Assembly (NCBI GenBank): GCA_015227615.1 | Contig: JAALGZ010000054.1 | Coordinates: 170,777 to 234,776, forward strand | Source: Labyrinthula sp. Ha | Lineage: Eukaryota > Sar > Bigyra > Labyrinthulida > Labyrinthulaceae | Reading direction: 5' to 3' | Length of the DNA: 64,000 bases | In this document: positions 45,539 to 58,289 of the stretch, piece after piece | Layout of the letters: each line of letters begins with the position of its first letter | How positions within the stretch are numbered: position 1 is the first letter of the stretch | Made by a program: the position numbers and the translations under genes | The notes under the pieces: model-generated | The model's input: only the letters and a program-made list of their open reading frames with translations | Databases searched by the model: none | Told to the model about the DNA's origin: nothing

Positions 45539-48500
45539 ATGAATTACATACTTACCAAAATAAAAAAAATAAAAAAAAAAGGCGAGAGACCTTATTTGCC
45601 TATTGATAAGGACAATCAGGTTCTAATGAATAGTTTCTCTCAGATAGGTGTATTTAAAATTGAAGATAATAAACTTCATTTATATATTCAAGAGTATACT
45701 AAGAACCAAGCGTTGAAAAAGAATGCTAGTAATGAGTTTGACGTTGCCAGTATCACACATCTGCTTGTGTATGGTACTAATGCGGTAGGAATTCAAGATT
45801 CCGCTTCTCTTGAGGATAATTTGAAAAGAATTGCAATAATATTAGATAAATTTACGGGAATTAAACACCTTGTGTAAATTCTTTTGTTTCTTTAAATTTT
45901 AGGCAATATGGATATTTTTTTCCTGGTATACTGCTTTCAAAAATTTCACACAGAATTGTATCCATTGAGTATATTTTTTATTTTTTATCATCAATTAGGC
46001 AAATAATAAGAATAACGGAGGACTTGTACGATGCCAAGTACTTTTTAAGCTTTTTCTTTACATTTTAGCGGCAACTATGCAGGAGATATTCCCCTAGCTA
46101 ACTCTGTTTACAATAAACAAAGACTCAACTTTGCCAATTTGAAGCAGATCACGTACTAGTTATTCTATTATAAAAATTTAGAATTAATGTTCGATTTGTT
46201 CAAGAAAGGTACTGCAAGTCTGCCATCAAATGTTTTGTTTTGTTTTGTGACTCCATAGAAACAGAGCATTGTCTGTTCATATATATAGATATGTATAATA
46301 TCAAGATGATCAATGAATATTTCTCCTGGAAGAGAAGAAAATTATGTGACATCTTGAGAAATTTTCCTAACTTAACGAAAGTAATTCTCAAAGATATTAA
46401 CAAAACATATGAACTAAAAGAATACTATAACGATATCTATAAAATGGTAGAATCAAATAGATGCAGGGTTGCAAGCAAACTAATTCTTCATCTAATTGTG
46501 GAAGAGAAGACAATAAAATACAATCGCTGTAAGCTGGTATTTATTGGTGATGTTGGAGTTGGAAAAACTTGGGTAAAGAATAAGATTTGTAATATTAAGT
46601 TCAAGATATCTAGAGGCAGTTCTTTCAAAGAAAACTTAAAAGACCACTGTGTAATAACTGTAAACACAAGAGGATTTGATAAAGAAATAAAATGGAAACC
46701 AAATAAAGCAGTTGATGGTTTTGTTTTCAAAGGAGAGTTTCTCGAACTTCTTCAGGTAGTTAGAAATGAGGAAAATGCGAACCAAAACAATAGTTCACAT
46801 ATAATATCTGAAAGAGACATAAAGGAAGGACTTCAATCAGCACAAAACTATGGAAGTATGGCAAACAGCCCAAAAATGAATCATCTATTAAACGCAGCGT
46901 TTACAAGTCTATGTGAAGAAAAGTCAGTTGCATACACAGAAAAACCACTTAAGTTTTCCGTGTGGGATTTTGGAGGAGACAAAATATTTCATAACCACAA
47001 TAGTCTGTTTCTTAGTAAGAATTGTATTGTTCTCTTAGTTTTTGATATGTCTCGATTCAAGTATGATTCTCGAGAGGAGTCAGAGTTAAGCAGGTTATCA
47101 TTATTGTATCGAAATATTAAATTGTATGCACCAGAAAGTGAAATTCATTTAATTGGAACCCATTTAGACAAAGTCAATATAACCATGAAATATAGTTTAT
47201 TTAAAAAAAAAGAACAATCTGTTTTTAAGCAAATAAAGAGAAAACTTAAAGAATCAGTCGAATTTGAATCTTCGAGATTATTTCCGATAGATAATTTGAG
47301 ATTACGCAAAGACGATGAAGAACTAAAAGTGATAAGAGATTTTTTGGAAAAAATAACCCAAACTGATTTCTATACTAAAAATATTAACAGGGAAATTCCT
47401 TTAATCTGGTTTCTCATAGTGGAAGAAATAGGTTTTTATTATTCACACATATCATACGAAAATTTCAAAGGAGTCTCAAATAAATACAATGTAGAACTTG
47501 ATTCTCTTCTAGAGTTTTTTACAAGTGTTGGAGCAATTACACACTTTGATATCTATGCTGAACAAAATAGACGTGAAAAGTTGATTCAAGATGAAATAAT
47601 ATTTGTGAAACCTGGTGTTCTTGTTAAAGTGCTAGTTGATATGCTTTTTAACTATGAAAATGAAACCTCAAACTATGACTTAGGAGATCCTAGTTTGAAT
47701 GCAAAGTTTGAGACATTCAGAGAATCACGTGAACTTGATAGAGAGTTACTTCACATAATTCTTGGTAAAGTTTGGAAAATAGAGTCTGATCGTAAATATA
47801 TTGAAGATCTGCTATTGAGTTTATTTTTGTTGTGCAGATATGGAAGAAAATACTATGTTTTTCGTTTGGGGACTCAACAAATTGTTCCTGGAGATAGCTT
47901 CCTTGATAACGCAGACACCTCTAGATATTTCAAGGTGGATTTTGAGCCTCTCTTGCCTTTTGGTTTATTTGCAGCTATGGTTAGTATTTTCATTAGATCT
48001 TGTGCGAAAGTAAAAACACCTCCAGAAAGATTTCAAATCTTTCCGCATAAATTCAGTTTCTTCTTCAGTGATAATGAAGATATGGTGGCTATATATTTAT
48101 TGCAGAAGAATAATTCTCTTAGATTGTATCTGGGAAAAGGTTTATATTATAAGTGGTTACTCTCATTTGCAGGTTTTTGGCTAAAACGCGCATTAGAGCT
48201 GGTTCTTAGAGATTCTAAAGCAAAACTGAACTACTCTATTTTAACTGTAGTACAGAGAAATGATACAATCAGTGAAATAGATATTGAACAAGTCAATAAA
48301 ACTTTTATTGGATCAACCACAGAAAATACTGTTCACCCAGTATCAGAGAATTATATCGATGAACACAAATGTTTTGTTAAAGACATGAATAGTATGAGTA
48401 CTCCTATTGATCCTTCTGAGGGAGAACAATTTGATGGCTTCTTATCTCATGCGTGGGGCCCAGCAAAAAATGGTGGGTTTCCAGACCATGCAAGAGTGAA

Positions 48501-48873
48501 AAAACTGCATCAAGATTTGAAAGAAAAAGGTATAAAAACTTGGTTTGATGATATAAATATGAAAAATAATATTTTGTTAGATATGAGCTCTGGTATAATG
48601 CGATCTAAGTTTGTCCTTATATTTCTTACAAAGAGTTATTTGGATAGAGTAATATCTTGGACGAATGTACAGTTTGAATTCAATATAATAAGTTCGTTGA
48701 AGCCGGAAAAAGTTATTTTGATAAAATTTGAGGCAAATATTTTAGACAGTGAGGAATGGAAGTTTAGTCCTGTTCTTGGTAAGTATAAGAGCTCTGAGAT
48801 GTTTGATCTTACTTTAGAAGATAATTGGGAAGAAGAGTTGAACAAATTAGAGGCGCATATGCGGCAAGAATAG
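45539..48873 (+). CDS. Roco-TIR protein (LRR-like, Roc, COR, TIR), copy B, intact
   Basis: Five exons with introns at 45,874-45,902, 45,969-45,998, 46,038-46,068 and 46,153-46,181 (29-31 nt, all phase 2). They encode 1,071 residues from ATG 45,539. Residues 1-290 are LRR-like (THLLVYGTNAVGIQD, FPNLTKVILKDI). Roc follows: P-loop GDVGVGKTW at about 296-304, WDFGGDKIF (switch II) and GTHLDKV (guanine-binding THxD). COR follows (SLLEFFTSVGAITHFDIYAE, FVKPGVLVKVLVDML). A TIR domain fills about 925-1,071: FDGFLSHAWG, GIKTWFDDINM, DMSSGIMRSKFVLIFLTKSY, then WTNVQFEFN with a Glu at the position of the catalytic Glu of NAD-cleaving TIRs. COR-driven dimerisation could bring TIR domains together for NAD cleavage or signalling; this is inference. 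The last residues are acidic (NWEEELNKLEAHMRQE). Confidence 0.88.
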
Positions 48874-51800
48874 TATTTGCATGGGAGCTATAAGCAATTT
48901 ACATATGAGTTGGAACTGAAAGTATTTAGTATCTCTTATTTAAATTCCCTAAGTAAATATATAGGAAGCTTAAGTACTGAAAAATATATATTCACCTACC
49001 TTTTTTTGGTCTGCAACTTAATATTTGATCTGTTTCTAATAGAATAAGAGTTTGTTATACTATGTGTGAACTTAGATAGTTTGTATTCCCTTTAACTCGT
49101 GATAGTTAATAGTTTTAGAACAACACAATATATCGAACTGTTAGATTCCCCATTTTGTTCTAGGAAATATCCTTAGGTAAACTCAATGGAATATCGTGAG
49201 AAAATATTTTGGGCAAGAAGAAAAAACTAATGGAAATAGTTACAAGATATAATTGATAGTGGATTTCATAGTTTGCGAACTCTTAGATATAATCACTAAA
49301 GTTTTAAACACAGTTTAGTTACTGAAACAAGTTATTAACCAAATAGCTTGCTCTTAGTTTCGGAGTGCTTTTCTTACTTATCTAGTAAATGGTAAGGGAT
49401 TGATGACCAATTTCAATCCAAAGTGAATCATATTGTACTTAACGTTACTCACATTTATGATTAAAAGATCATTATACTCGCACTTTGATTTAATTAAACG
49501 TCCTTTTTAATTAATTTCCTTCAATTTGCTTTAAAATCATAAGCAAAACCATTTCCAAGGGACTGGAGTTTCTTTTCTACTTGTTCCTTCCAAGATACTC
49601 AAAGAAAAGCTGTGTTAAAGCCTAACAAAGAGTATATTATTACGTTCTTGAATTACCATAAACTAATCCAATTTATTTGTGCCTGCAACAACACTTTAGA
49701 GTTACATCTCCGCTAGGTAGAACATATAATGTTTTGATGATAGAAGAGAACCTTTTCAGCAATGAAAGAGTTTTCTTAAGGAGTAAAATATACTTGGCGG
49801 TTGTTCACATTAATCTTGTGCAGGTAGTTTTATATGTCTTATAAAACTAGACGAGTGGTTATAATTAGATTCTTAGAAAATTTTGCGCCACCCGACATGT
49901 GTCCTGAGAATTCAATCCATATCTAACATTCTATGACAGGGCTTTTATCGGGGCAAGGCTTTTGAAACCGGAACTCAAAGAGTATAACCAAAAGGTAACG
50001 CTAGCATTTTAACTAATGAGTATAGGTAAAATTACTCACATCTCCGATTTGAAAGTTAGCAACCCTTAACGAGGAAAAATTTTTCGATACAAGGACATGC
50101 TCAGGTACTTAGGGCCCTGCATAAAATGGTACTGAGCCTTAGCTCAAATTGTTAGTTATCAAACATATATGGACCACATTACTTAGCTCGAGATAACATG
50201 AAGACTTGCTGAAATCCTAAATGGGTATCTCACTTAAATAATCTCATTTACAATATATATTACAATAGCATATGACCGAAACCACATTGATTAAATCAAT
50301 AATATTACAAATGAATAAAGAAAATGTGTCAAGAAATTTTATCGCAAGGGCCAATCATTTGAATGTATTTAGAATCATCACTTTCTTTGTAGGAATACAC
50401 CTGAAGGGATCACCTAAGAAGATGATGAGAATAAACAATGTTAAGGTATTAGTCCCTACAAAATAGAATATCGAGATATTAATATATGAAAACCTCATAA
50501 TTTGACCCATAAAGCTAAAATAAGAATATACTGTCTCATTTATTCAAACAAAAGAAAAAAATAATTCTGAATAGAAACATCTATGAGTTGTGCTTGCAAC
50601 TAATATTATAAGCTATATCCAAGTGTTAAATGCGTTAATGAAAATAGCACAAGAACTAACTCAACCAAAATAATACTAGGAGTTTCACAAAGAGATAGTT
50701 CTGTAACCACATTAAAAATTTCAAATATCAAGTACCACACTTATGCCTTAATCCATTATATCAGTTTCGGCGTAAGAAAAACTTGGTTTTGAAATGATTC
50801 CAGTGCCAATCGGAGAGACTTGGAATAAACACGGTTCTATTATTCAATTTAATTCCAGATGAGAATTTGGCTATGTCAAATATGAAAGGGAAAATCTTGA
50901 AACATACGAAGTATTACGACGAATTTGTAGAGTGATGATGACGAGATAAAACCAGTCAAGACATAAATGCCTTCCTGGAACCATTAATGTCAAGTAGCGA
51001 AAAATACAATTTCCGTCCTATATAAATAAAACCGAAGAAATAGTATCCTTCAGAAATATAAAATTCTAATATACTTTCTTACCCAAATTTAATTGTAAAA
51101 GTTTTGAAAAAATAAATATTTGTCAATAGCTTCCACTATCCGAAAACGAAGTTACATATAAAGTTTTTTATACAGCCCTATGCATATAGAATAACTTTGC
51201 TTAGTAGCTGAATACTTTCACCGTCGCCTCCACCATATAACTAATCTATAATTTTAAAGCAACTACATATTAATCAAGGTATACAAATAGAATACTGCTG
51301 TGTCATGAAAACAAATGATATAAAATATATTTTGCTTCCCCTTTCTGGATCAGACTAGTAGCATTTTCTAGTTTCTGTGCAACGAAGTAGATAGACATGG
51401 TTCCCTGTCATTTTGAACTACATGATATTTTTTGTGCATCTGGTTGAGATATCCCCATACAATAAACCTGTATTCCTTATTTCCTGTAGTGGAAAAATAA
51501 ATTAACTAGGAAATTGTGAGAAAAAAAGATGTTTTCTATCCGACATATTTATCAATCCCCAAGGTCAATAAGAATCTAAATCTTCTATATATGTATATTT
51601 AAAACCATCGAAGAAATTAAGAACGTTTTTGATAACAGAGCTACCTGTGGTCTTGAAAAATACCCATAAATATTGCTATGATGTCAGTATTTATGATATA
51701 TATATATACATATGGAAAGGTACATTAGAGAAAGAATAACATATCTAGTGTTAAGGATAGTAACACATTCCTTTTCTTGAATGATGGTTACATTTATATT

Positions 51801-54800
51801 GGTGAAAGATTTTGATGAAATTATCAGAGGGTTGAAGTGTACTTTGATAAAGTGTACTTCAATCCTAAGAATAATCTAAAGCTATTAAAATAATCTGTCA
51901 ATGAGAGCACCAAATATTACCCACTATCAGTATCGTTAATATCTTATCAAAACATACCCATTTCACCCGTGGTTATGTATCAAGTTGGCTTTAATAGTCC
52001 GCGATGTGCGCCATTTTTAAATTCGTCATTTTTTATTCATTAAATACATCCAAAGTGTACGAAAGGTTCATAGTAAAGTAAAATAATTTGTGTGATGAAA
52101 TAATTTACAACAAACCAATCCAACATTATTTAGTTAACTAATTTTCCTTAAGGCAAAAGAATGCTAGAATATTGCAGGATAAATTATATTCAAGAAACTA
52201 GTTGGCTTGAGTTCGAGCTTTTGATATATAAATAATTTTGTACCACGTGTGAATTAGTTAAATCGTATAGTTTTTGTACAAGTTGACCGTTTATTATATC
52301 CAGAAAGATCAAACTCCCTCTGTTTCAAAAATTTCCCTTAATTTATCCAGAAATACTTTGTTTCTAATTGATGACATTAGAATAATATGTTATTGTAAAT
52401 TTAAGAAAAAGTATTCCAATGACATACGGTTTTTAGAAAATGAAAACCGCACTAACTTCTTGGTAGTTGAGATAGAATTATTTACAGTTAAAAAATTGAA
52501 TAATCAGTATATAGCTCTATGGCAGTTAAATTTATCCTTATTTGCTAAGTACAACTATAATTTATGCGAATATATAATATCTAAACATAGTATATGTGGC
52601 TAAATCAAATTTTATTCAAATGAAAGAGAATCAAATAAATTTTGCTTATTAGAATACAAGTATATATGAATGATCTGGGGAAAACGGTGTTAAAGAATTT
52701 TTATTTAAAGTTTTAACACAGATATTTAGACTTTCAGTAAATTTACAGTGGCAATTACATTACCGGACATAATTATGTCTAATTTGTTAGTATATGATTC
52801 GTGTACTGGAACTGATTAGAATGAATGACCTATGGAAGTGTACTTATGAAAGTGATTTGTACTCTCTGCCTTGGAAAGAAGGTTTTAGGTGTGTAATAGA
52901 CGTTCATGATCAACGTTTTGTGTATATTATAGCTTTTACCACTATTTATCTACATTGACTTGTTTTGCAGTTCAATAAAGTAACTCACTATTGATAGATA
53001 AGGGATAAGGGGGACCTAAACCCGATTCACAGTCAATATAACCATTCCCCATCACATTGCCTTAATCACTGAATCAGCAGCATTTTCTTCTATAATTTCC
53101 TTAACTCTTACTTTGATTATTTTGACTTTAGGTGTATATACTTGCACAATGGAAATAACCTTATAATTCTAATTTCATTCAGAACCCTCGAATACCCGGG
53201 TTTAGGGGTGTCGTATTTTCAAAAAAAACATTACTCAAATAATATTATCAAAACTCTTGGGATTTGGTATTTTTTGGCGATATGATATTATTAAAATGAT
53301 ATTTGAGTTTTTTTATATATCTAAATTCATTAAATGATATTTGAGCTGCATGGTTCAAGTCCCATTTATAAAATTTTGTTAGAGTTTTAATGTTTTATTT
53401 ATTTTGGGTCTCAAAGCTTACATGTTGTAGAAAGAAAAAAATAGTTAAGAGAAAATGGAATATAATTTAGTTTACTGAATAGAAATGCTCCTTATTACGA
53501 CCGCATTCTATTTACCCTTATAGAATAATTATCTAAGAAAAAGCAAAGATACAACCCTAAACTTCCCCCAAAAAAATATCATTGAACCAGTATTAAGTTT
53601 TAAGATTCAATTTTTATTTTTTTCTGTATTGCATCCAGCTTTGCGGAAAGTGAATTTTAAAGCTATAAACTAAGATTGCTTATTTAAACAAAGTAAATGT
53701 ACTTTGATTTTTCAAAATAAGATCCAATAAATTTGTTTCTTGTACGAGAATCTCAATATATATATGTATATCAAGAACAGAATAATGAGATCGAAATAGC
53801 CGAACTGCTTGAAGCTAAAACCCAATCTACCTTTAGGGGATGAGAAACCTTGTTGGAAAAGAATACATCTGAATTTATATTTATATACTAAAAATTAACT
53901 TCTTTCTTCATAACGTCCGGTTCCACAAAAGATTGTAATCCCTTGGTTCTATCAACACCTTAAATGGCTGTTCCTACAGGACGTTTTTGCCTGTTATTGT
54001 CTTCTCGGCATCTAAATTTTCAGCGAGTCTATCAGAGTGATAGGGAGCTATCGGATTAATTTCAGCCGAAATTATGTCTCTAAAACCGCATCCCTGCTCG
54101 TTCAACGAAGAAACCTTCCTCTTCATGTACTTCATACCTCTATAGCAGCTGTCAAATATTTTTTCTCTTCTTCTCTCCAGAGTTGATAGCAGCAGAAGTC
54201 CTCTCCATACATCAAAAACTTTCTTGTCTTACTGTGGGACTTCTGTTACTATCAGTTGTCACTCCTTTGAAATTTGCGAGGGGCTTGAGGCTGTCGTATT
54301 TGAAGAATACTGGATGTTACTCATAGTAGTTATTTTTTATTTATGTTTGCTACAGTGATTAGATAATATTTGCATTCTATTTTCAAAATCTCTAGGAATT
54401 ATGCTTTGTCATAGGGTAGTAATAGTATACATAAATTACATGCAATCTTCATATCAACTTTGTGGAGGATGTGAAATATGAATTGTTGGATATGGGTTCG
54501 ATTCTTATAAACTATGAAAGTTATTACAACGCGACCCCGGAATAAATAAAAGTAAAGAAGCTGAAAATTTCCAGAAACTCCAAATATCACAATATTAAAG
54601 AATACGGATCAAGTGGCAAAAATATCAAATGATACTCATGGTATTATCAACACTAGGTCAAAGCGTCTGTTACAAAACTGAAACATACTCAAAGTAAAGC
54701 TAAAATCCTCATAATTTGTCTGATATATCACGATAATATCAAATCATAATTCTAATTGGGTTATTTACTTCATCATATGTAGTCTATTTTCTATAGTCTG

Positions 54801-56502
54801 TATTTTTTACATTTCTGAGAGTCATTTAGCAATTTCAGTAAATTAGGTTTAACGAAAGTATAGACTTTGGTCTTCTATGATATTATTTGTTTTCTTTGTC
54901 ACAGCATTTATAAAAACTTTTTTGCTCTTTTTCCTAGGTTCGTTTGACCGTTGATGCATCGATACAGGAAAAGGGCAATTCTGATAAATTCGGATACAAC
55001 TTTCATTTCTTCAACACATATTATGAAATTAGAGCGACTCACTGGGTCAAGAATCGTCTTAAGATCCGCCAATTAGCAAGGAAGCTAAATAATACCAACT
55101 TGGTGTGTTTCCTATTAGCTAAGCAGAAATAACATTTTCCTCTATTTTAATGTTTCTTCTAAACTCACCTTGTCAACAAAAGATACTTTCCTGTGATAAG
55201 TTCAAGTATATTCTTTTATCTCATTGTTAATATTTTGCTTAGTGTTATTTGTAGTGAGATAAGATCGTGGTTCGCTAAATAACTGCTGGTTGTCTTTTAT
55301 TAAATTGAAATACCACACTCCGTGGCGAGACTTATATGAGTTCTCCGGGATAATGCTTATCTCCTTCAGAAAAAGTTCTGCTTTAAGTCATTTTATCTAT
55401 TTATAAAGGTTCTTAAGTCTACTAACCCCTCCTTTAGGATAAAAACTGGCTCTAGGGAAAGGGGGGGTTAAGAGTTTTACAGTTGCTAAATGCTGATTTC
55501 TATTTCCTCATTGGGTTGGTGAGCGGGTTTGGGCAAAATTCTTAGCTGTTCCACCAGTCATTATTCATCCTGTATCCTAGGATGTTCCGCCGATTGTTGT
55601 TGTGTTGATACGAAACTTTCAAGAATGTTTAACTCATTCGCATCTTTTGTTTCAAATTTACGTAACTGCATTCAACTTTTTCTCAAGTCTTGTTTTTCTT
55701 CGGTTATTTTGTTTGTGAGGTTATAAGCGGACTTGGTTTCAAAATCCTCTAGAGATAAGTTTATTCGTTGAGCCTGAAGATAAAGTTAGTCAATATAGTC
55801 TTTGGTGAACAGTTTCTTGTCATTTTCTTAAACCGTGTTTTCTTCAGTGACCAATTTCTCCCAGAGTTATTAATGGATTTATAACAATGATTCCGTTCTC
55901 AATAATTCCTTTTGCATTACCTAAAAGGATTTGTCAAAAGGGTGCTCTTGCCAACTGCATTCAGAGATAGTTTCTTGAGCTTCTTACATCAGAATCTTTC
56001 TTTATAAGTGATAAAAAAGTAGAACGAGTACTTACCTATTCATGCTTCTAGTTTAAGCCATAGTTGATCTTTCAAATTTTTCCAGTTTATTAGTATTATC
56101 TTATATTCACGATATTTGTGGAGCCTTCTTTCCGTGTATATAAGGTGTGGCACCTAATTGACTTTTCATGAAACTATAATTTACAAGGGTTGCTGATCAC
56201 ATTGTATTCTGCTCTATTCATTATAACTAAGTTTTTATGAATAAGGATGGTAGGGCAGCAAGGGCTATATAAGTTATGATGAAGTCTTTTTTTAACAGGT
56301 TTCTAAGACCGGAATTTTCCAGAGTAAATGTCATTATTTTTGATTTTCTTTGCTCCCGTTTTCTAGTAGGAGTGTTGAATAGTTAAATTAATATAATTAA
56401 AACCCTTCCTAGCATTTTCTATTTCTATTTATTCTGGTACTTAAACCATATATTCCATTCACTGTTGATTCACTGTTATTTGCGTGTTGGCGTCACCAAA
56501 AA
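48874..56502. other. 7.6-kb gene-poor tract of copy B
   Basis: Counterpart of 17,001-24,605, AT-rich and without a firm gene. The most gene-like stretch is about 54,938-55,132: after an acceptor (tttttcctag) it runs open for 65 codons (SIQEKGNSDKFGYNFHFF ... RLKIRQLARKLNNTN) to TAA. It could be a terminal exon, but copy A has stops there and no family is recognised. A second island near 54,180-54,340 (FEICEGLEAVVFEEYWML) matches the one at 22.3 kb. Confidence 0.45.
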
Positions 56503-57025
56503 TTAAACAGAAATATTTATTGCCTCTAAGGAAGAGAACTTTTTGTGCATCAAAAGGAAAGGTTTTATAATGTTTAAAAGTTTATCCATAGTATGGTACA
56601 TTAATATTGAGAAACCATAGTGCTCTTTGGTTATCTTCCTTTTATCACACAAGATTTTATCAGTGTCAAATACTGTTTGAGCCTGCCTACTTAACTTTGT
56701 ATCAAGTAATTTTTCTAAGGTGTTTATTTTCCTCTCTAATTTCATATGTTCGATGCGTCGCCACCGATGCAACTCAAGATAGAGTAACTTGTCGTTTTGA
56801 GGAATTCCACTACTTTGGTAGCAACCCCTACAACGCAAGAGCGTCTAAATCTCAGGTAAGGGCATAGTTCTCAACTAGTGTAAGCTTATAGGTTTAAAGG
56901 CGGTCTACGTTGTCAATAACATTCTTATTTAACAGGAATCTTGCGTCTAATGGATTAGGAAGTACCTTTTGTTCCTCTGACAGGAGTTTCTTCTTAAAAC
57001 AATTTCTGTGTTTTGAAAATTTCAT
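56503..57025 (-). CDS. small Cys-containing helical protein, copy B, two exons
   Basis: ATG at 57,025 (MKFSKHRNCFKKKLLSEEQK), then VLPNPLDARFLLNKNVIDN. A 64-nt GT-AG intron follows, then TLLRCRGCYQSSGIPQNDKL and a helical C-terminus (LERKINTLEKLLDTKLSRQA ... EAINISV) to TAA at 56,503: about 150 residues. The two exons join in frame and the joined sequence reads as one protein, which supports the splice. CRGC looks like half of a metal-binding site, but no second Cys pair is seen. It diverges from the membrane-protein gene with only 164 bp between the two starts. The family is not recognised. Plus-strand ORFs over the same DNA are its shadows. Confidence 0.5.
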
Positions 57026-57189
57026 TTGCCCAAAATTATATTTCTTTAAATCTAATCAAATGAACCAATCAAAATCGAGATTCACTCTAAGCAGTATTTT
57101 TGAATAATATTAAGAGTTTAAAATATATATGAAATAAACTGTATAATATCAAAAACGAAAGATACAACCAAAAATAAAAAATAAAATAA

Positions 57190-58286
57190 ATGAACTTCAG
57201 TATTGAATGTATTGAAGATGAAGAATGTCCAACTACTTTAAAGTGCTTTGAGAGTGGTTGGTTTGCTGAAAATGCGCTCGGAAATACTTGTTCTTGTCAC
57301 AGGTAGTAAATTTACCTCTAATGGGTTAATTATAGTTTTGGATGGACTGGTGAAGAATGTATTAAATTAGGGCCAGGATCAATTTCTGTGTTATTAATCT
57401 GTGGTTCAACTATTTTTCTTTGTCTCTTTTACCTTGGTTTTGTTACCAAAAGAATCTGCTCTTTGATTATTACTAGTCAATCAATAAATGAAAATAAAAC
57501 AACTTCTTTGCGCTTGATTAGGAAAATGTTTTCCAAACCAAGCTTTCAAATATATAAAAAGAATCTTTTTCTTCTCAAAACTCAAACTCTTTATTTGTGT
57601 TTTTTTCTTTGCTCTTTCTTATGTGTTACAAATCTACTCTACTTAATCATCCTTTTTAAACCAAGAGACTTTATTGTACAAGATGGAATAAAAAAACCAA
57701 AATTAAAACAAGTAAAAGATTATTTTATTATAGGATGGATTTTTATGTATCTAGTTACATCTTTACAACTTGCTGTTTCTTGGTTATATCTAGGACATTC
57801 TAATACCCACTTGAACAATAGACTCTCTTCTTCTTTTCTTTTACGAATCAGAACAGTCAGAGTATTTCAAATTATTCTTTTTCCTTTACTTTTTTCTTTA
57901 CTTTTCATTACTTCTGATATTTATTTTGTATCATTTCTTTCTTTACCTCTTTTTTTTTAATTCTTTTTTATCTTTATAAAAGAAGAGAAACATTATTTGA
58001 TCGACTAAACAATATACCAAATAAAGAATTACAACGACATGCAAGCTTAGTTAGAATATGTTTTCAAAAACTAGGAATCTCAGCTTCTTTACTTTTAATT
58101 TCTTGTTTACCTTTAGTTGGAATATTTTTTGAATCTTATTTTCCAAAGTTTCTTTTAATCTTGTTATATCCAAAACCAGGTGGAATAAATTATTATTTAT
58201 TGAGTACTCAAATATTAAGAGACTTTTCTGGTTTATTATTAGTAAAAGATATATTAAAATATTTTGAAGAAGTAGTATCTAAATAA
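57190..58286 (+). pseudogene. EGF-like multi-pass membrane protein gene, copy B, frameshifted
   Basis: Same structure as copy A: ATG at 57,190, EGF-like Cys-rich start (ECIEDEECPTTLKC), a 33-nt intron, then several hydrophobic segments. Here the Trp codon that is TGA in copy A is intact (IIGWIFMYLVTSLQLA), but a T-rich run near 57,950 is one base shorter, which stops the frame at SLPLFF. The remaining ~100 codons to 58,286 continue in another frame, matching the end of copy A almost exactly. The homopolymer context makes a sequencing error possible. If real, neither copy in this window is intact. Confidence 0.55.
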
Positions 58287-58289
58287 TAA

